The position numbers and the translations under genes are program-made. 7,486 nucleotides of DNA from an uncultured Ruminococcus sp. (GTDB lineage Bacteria > Bacillota > Clostridia > Oscillospirales > Ruminococcaceae): assembly GCA_947178195.1 (NCBI GenBank), contig CAMWXM010000135.1, positions 1 to 7,486 of the forward strand, written 5' to 3'. Every line of letters begins with the position of its first letter. Position 1 is the stretch's first letter. This document shows positions 5,123-7,486 of the stretch, one piece after another. The notes below the pieces were generated by a model. The model saw nothing but the letters and a program-made list of their open reading frames with translations. It was not told the DNA's origin and ran no database searches.

Positions 5123-6225
5123 AAAGATTTTCTCCTTGTTTTTGAAATTTCATTTACTATTTCCTTATTTTCTTCCAGTACAACAGCATATACAAGATAG
5201 TCTTCCCATAGGACAACCTGACGTCTGTTAGCCTCATTCAAATTAGAATAATCATGGATAAAATTCTTCATTCCGTATATGCATTCTGCCATATAATGAC
5301 CGTATTCTGTACGTTTTATTGGTTTTCTATTTTTCGTGATTATTGCACCCACACGAGTGGCTGACAGCAAAAATGCAATCATAAACGTCATATAAATGAA
5401 CATCAGTATTACTTCTATACATTCAGGTATAAGCTTATTCTGAATGAGAAAATTCACCTGTTCTGACAGGGGTGCATGTTCCGGAGCAGTGTCAAGAATT
5501 GCAGTAAAATCATTTAATCTCTGTCTTGCGCTTGCCACCCACAAAAACCAGACCAGAGCTGCTGCCAACGGTACAAGACAGCCTTTTTTAGAGCCGGATT
5601 TATTCTGAATAATTTTTCTTTTGACATATCCCTCTGAAATTGCTTCATCCATTACCATAGTTTTCCACTTTGTATCATTTTCCCAGTCAAAGTCACCTTT
5701 TTCCAGATGCTCTATTAAATAGCGGTCACTTTCATTTAAATTATTGCAGCTGTAATATTTATCTGTGACATAATACGTATTGTCTGTGGCTTCTGTTAAC
5801 AGTCCAAGATTTTCATACTGCAAAATAGACGCTGCCACATCTTTTTTCTGCTCAATCTCCAGATCGGTCAGAATACTGATAATCGCCGGCGACAAACCTG
5901 TCAGCTTTTCACGGTAATAATCAAAATCCTGCATATTTTTAATTGTGCAGTTGGATATTGTTGTTTTAATATGAGTTTTGATAATGATTTTTCCTATAAA
6001 GAAAGGAATAATTGATAATATCAGCGTTTGCAAAAAAAGAAATATTACAATACCAATTACTGTTGAAATGTTCGGATTTTCGATTAAGTCATCAAATGCC
6101 TTTTTCCTTGATGGAAGCAGCATAATAAAAATCAGACATGCCAAAGGTATTAGCCAGAGCTTACGCTCATACTGCCTGTATTTTTTTAGTGACGATAACT
6201 CAAATATTTTTTTATTAACCTTCAT
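5119..6225 (-). CDS. DUF2207-type membrane protein lacking the exported N-terminal domain
   Basis: 368 residues. Likely membrane helices lie at about 23-38, 53-82, 215-232 and 264-290. A cytoplasmic segment between the second and third (about 98-206; FDYYREKLTGLSPAIISILTDLEIEQKKDVAASILQYENLGLLTE, then LNESDRYLIEHL) resembles the winged-helix-like cytoplasmic portion of DUF2207 proteins. The C-terminal stretch RRQVVLWEDYLVYAVVLEENKEIV (334-357) matches the DUF2207 hallmark (W..YL.YA..LG). Full-length DUF2207 proteins are usually longer, with a signal peptide and an extracellular beta domain; here the protein starts directly at the membrane region. ATG at 6225 follows an AGGTGAGG site at 5 bases. 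It overlaps lemA by four bases, which supports a shared membrane function. The short form looks intact, not truncated by mutation. Confidence 0.75.
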   Translation of the reverse strand: MKVNKKIFELSSLKKYRQYERKLWLIPLACLIFIMLLPSRKKAFDDLIENPNISTVIGIVIFLFLQTLILSIIPFFIGKIIIKTHIKTTISNCTIKNMQDFDYYREKLTGLSPAIISILTDLEIEQKKDVAASILQYENLGLLTEATDNTYYVTDKYYSCNNLNESDRYLIEHLEKGDFDWENDTKWKTMVMDEAISEGYVKRKIIQNKSGSKKGCLVPLAAALVWFLWVASARQRLNDFTAILDTAPEHAPLSEQVNFLIQNKLIPECIEVILMFIYMTFMIAFLLSATRVGAIITKNRKPIKRTEYGHYMAECIYGMKNFIHDYSNLNEANRRQVVLWEDYLVYAVVLEENKEIVNEISKTRRKSL

Positions 6226-6247
6226 ACTTGCCTCACCTGTGATATCA

Positions 6248-6291
6248 ACTCACACAAAATAACTTAATCCACGTATTTACTTACACAAAAT
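6248..6291 (-). repeat. Direct repeat pair upstream of the DUF2207-like/lemA operon
   Basis: ACTCACACAAAAT (6248-6260) and ACTTACACAAAAT (6279-6291) differ at one base and are offset by 31 bases, about three helical turns. They lie in the 110-base gap before the operon. No convincing SigA promoter is visible in this gap; TTGATG...TAAATA on the minus strand is weak. The repeats could be an activator site. Confidence 0.4.
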
Positions 6292-6335
6292 CTTTCATCA
6301 ACCCGCTTCTTTTCTTTAATTATTGTTAAATTTTT

Positions 6336-7289
6336 CTAGTTTTCAACATGTATTACATCATTTGTTTTCAACTGAGTGTAGAGGGTCAATCTTGCTTTTT
6401 CACGGTATTCAGGCTTTACCATATAATACAGATAATATTCCACAAGATTAAATACGTTGGCTGTTCTGCCCTCAATTTTAAATTGATTGAATCCCATAGG
6501 AATATATTTTTCAAAAATCAATTCCGGAGATATATGGGTCGAATGCTTTCTTACATCAACTGCGTCATATTCCATATATGGACATTCCAATATTTCAGGT
6601 TTTGAATCATAAAGTCCGTATTCCTTAAAATCAAACGGTTTTTTCGTTTTCTTTTTAACATGTTCACAAAGAGCAATCTGGGAACGTCCAATCTCAAAAT
6701 AGTGTGCGCTTCTGTTGGGACAGTTGGGGCGGCAGCAGGCATTTACAAGTATTTCGCATTTTTCTTTATTCTGAACCTGTTCGAGAATGTCAAATTTATT
6801 ATTGAAATCATAATCCAGAACAACGATATCATAATTTTTTCCGGTTTCCTCATTTAAAGAATTAATATCGGTAATACGCTTGCAGGTTGAGCTTGTAATC
6901 TTATAACCAGGATATTTTGTTCTTATGTATTCTTCCAGAACAGGCGATACAACAATAACTCCGTTTATACCGTTATTGGCAGTTCTCAATACAAAATTGC
7001 AAAAATCATCGTTGAGATGCTCTTCTGTTATTACAGGATTTGTAAATGTAAATCTCAGCGGAATCTGAAGCTTATCGAATTCACGCACGACCATCTTGAC
7101 ATATGACTTCTCACATATTCCCATAATAGCTCGTCCGCCGTTCCACAGCGACTGGGGAAACGTTCCGTAAAAGGACGCAATTTCAAGTCCTTCATGAAAA
7201 TATTCAGGACAATGATTTATCATTTCTATAAAAACACGATTAAACTGATAATGTGTTGCAAAGTCCGGTAAATGAAATTTTATACTCAT
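6336..7289 (-). CDS. Cys-rich protein resembling peptidase U32 family proteins
   Basis: 317 residues. The C-terminal stretch SPELIFEKYIPMGFNQFKIEGRTANVFNLVEYYLYYMVKPEYREKAR (254-300) resembles the U32 signature (G..SFKIEGR.....Y...V...YR). EILVNACCRPNCPNR (179-193) lines up with the first Cys region of U32 proteins such as UbiU/UbiV and YegQ. Cys185/186, Cys190, Cys208 and Cys236 could form a 4Fe-4S site by analogy. The N-terminal half carries FYGTFPQSLWNGGR (40-53) and alternating beta/helix segments compatible with a TIM barrel. The ATG at 7289 is chosen because GGGAG (7301-7297) lies 7 bases upstream and the promoter's predicted start (about 7320) is inside the longer frame that begins at 7385. 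Many U32 proteins modify rRNA, tRNA or quinones with iron-sulfur chemistry; the substrate here is unknown and distant homology could mislead. No clear terminator separates it from the next operon. Confidence 0.6.
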   Translation of the reverse strand: MSIKFHLPDFATHYQFNRVFIEMINHCPEYFHEGLEIASFYGTFPQSLWNGGRAIMGICEKSYVKMVVREFDKLQIPLRFTFTNPVITEEHLNDDFCNFVLRTANNGINGVIVVSPVLEEYIRTKYPGYKITSSTCKRITDINSLNEETGKNYDIVVLDYDFNNKFDILEQVQNKEKCEILVNACCRPNCPNRSAHYFEIGRSQIALCEHVKKKTKKPFDFKEYGLYDSKPEILECPYMEYDAVDVRKHSTHISPELIFEKYIPMGFNQFKIEGRTANVFNLVEYYLYYMVKPEYREKARLTLYTQLKTNDVIHVEN

Positions 7290-7326
7290 TATTATTCTCC
7301 CTGATTTAAAAATTATATATACAATA

Positions 7327-7355
7327 ATTATAACCTTATAAAATATAAATGTCAA
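7327..7355 (-). promoter_or_regulatory. Perfect consensus promoter of the U32-like gene
   Basis: On the minus strand, exact TTGACA (7355-7350) and exact TATAAT (7332-7327) are separated by 17 bases. The predicted start near 7320 leaves a ~30-base leader before the ATG at 7289, which rules out the longer upstream frame. Confidence 0.9.
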
Positions 7356-7362
7356 GTAATTG

Positions 7363-7428
7363 AATGGATTTTCCACGCAAATCAATTTTCACCAATAACT
7401 CTCAAAATGATTTGCGTGGGAAATCATT
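7363..7428. repeat. Long inverted repeat between divergent promoters
   Basis: CCACGCAAATCA (7373-7384) is the exact reverse complement of TGATTTGCGTGG (7408-7419). Pairing continues outward through 7367-7372/7420-7425 (one T-G) and, past a one-base bulge, 7363-7365/7426-7428, about 21 pairs in all. The 23-base centre is unpaired. Neither side is followed by a clear T run, and it sits just upstream of the -35 boxes of two divergent promoters. This fits an operator or cruciform better than a terminator. Confidence 0.6.
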
Positions 7429-7435
7429 CCTTTCA

Positions 7436-7465
7436 TTGACTTTTATATTTGGTATATGATATAAT
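7436..7465 (+). promoter_or_regulatory. Strong rightward promoter reading out of the window
   Basis: TTGACT (7436-7441) and exact TATAAT (7460-7465) are 18 bases apart; the start would be near 7472. The transcribed gene lies beyond the window. It is divergent from the U32-like gene's promoter. Confidence 0.75.
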
Positions 7466-7486
7466 TTATTATAAACCTTGTATCTC

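Noticed and set aside
5978..6262. Plus-strand frame of 94 codons opposite the DUF2207-like gene
   Set aside because: Antisense shadow with no recognisable domain or ribosome site.
6551..6742. Minus-strand frame of 63 codons inside the U32-like gene
   Set aside because: Out-of-frame shadow of a longer gene with recognisable motifs; no ribosome site.
7290..7385. Upstream extension of the U32-like gene to the ATG at 7385
   Set aside because: The extension runs through the consensus promoter and one arm of the inverted repeat and has no ribosome site; the start at 7289 has both an RBS and a promoter at proper distance.

Overview
The window looks like chromosomal DNA of a low-GC, spore-former-type Firmicute. 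It most resembles a gut clostridium of the Ruminococcus/Oscillospiraceae kind, but this is inferred from gene content and style and no species can be named. The signs are AT-rich intergenic DNA, strong AGGAGG-type ribosome binding sites, one TTG start, consensus TTGACA/TATAAT promoters, tRNA genes with encoded CCA, and a SpoIID-like protein with peptidoglycan-binding repeats of a type I associate with clostridia.

Left part (2-1235, plus strand): the 3' end of recG, then a promoter driving a four-gene tRNA cluster, Val(UAC)-Asp(GUC)-Phe(GAA)-Gly(GCC). Two spacers inside the cluster are themselves perfect hairpins. Two intrinsic terminators follow; the second also fits as the end of the genes converging from the right.

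Cell-wall cassette (1290-3886, minus strand): three tightly packed genes. In transcription order they are a TTG-started protein with a disordered acidic linker and a beta-sandwich-like domain, a SpoIID/LytB-like domain fused to three peptidoglycan-binding repeats, and a small protein with two peptidoglycan-binding units. None has a recognisable signal peptide, although all predicted activities concern the cell wall.

Large non-coding region (3887-4552): no credible protein gene. It holds a comparatively GC-rich block closed by an 18-position inverted repeat, several more long-range complementary segments (some mutually exclusive or pseudoknotted) and a strong bidirectional intrinsic terminator. 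I read this as a candidate structured RNA of about 460 nt on the plus strand. A perfect minus-strand promoter faces it and would produce a short RNA of about 100 nt ending at the same terminator hairpin. This is the best candidate for something undescribed.

Right part (4553-7486): a two-gene minus-strand operon with a 4-nt overlap encodes a DUF2207-type membrane protein that lacks the usual exported N-terminal domain, followed by LemA. Upstream is a separately promoted gene for a Cys-rich protein resembling peptidase-U32-family proteins. Its promoter is divergent from another strong promoter that reads out of the window, and a long imperfect inverted repeat lies between the two.
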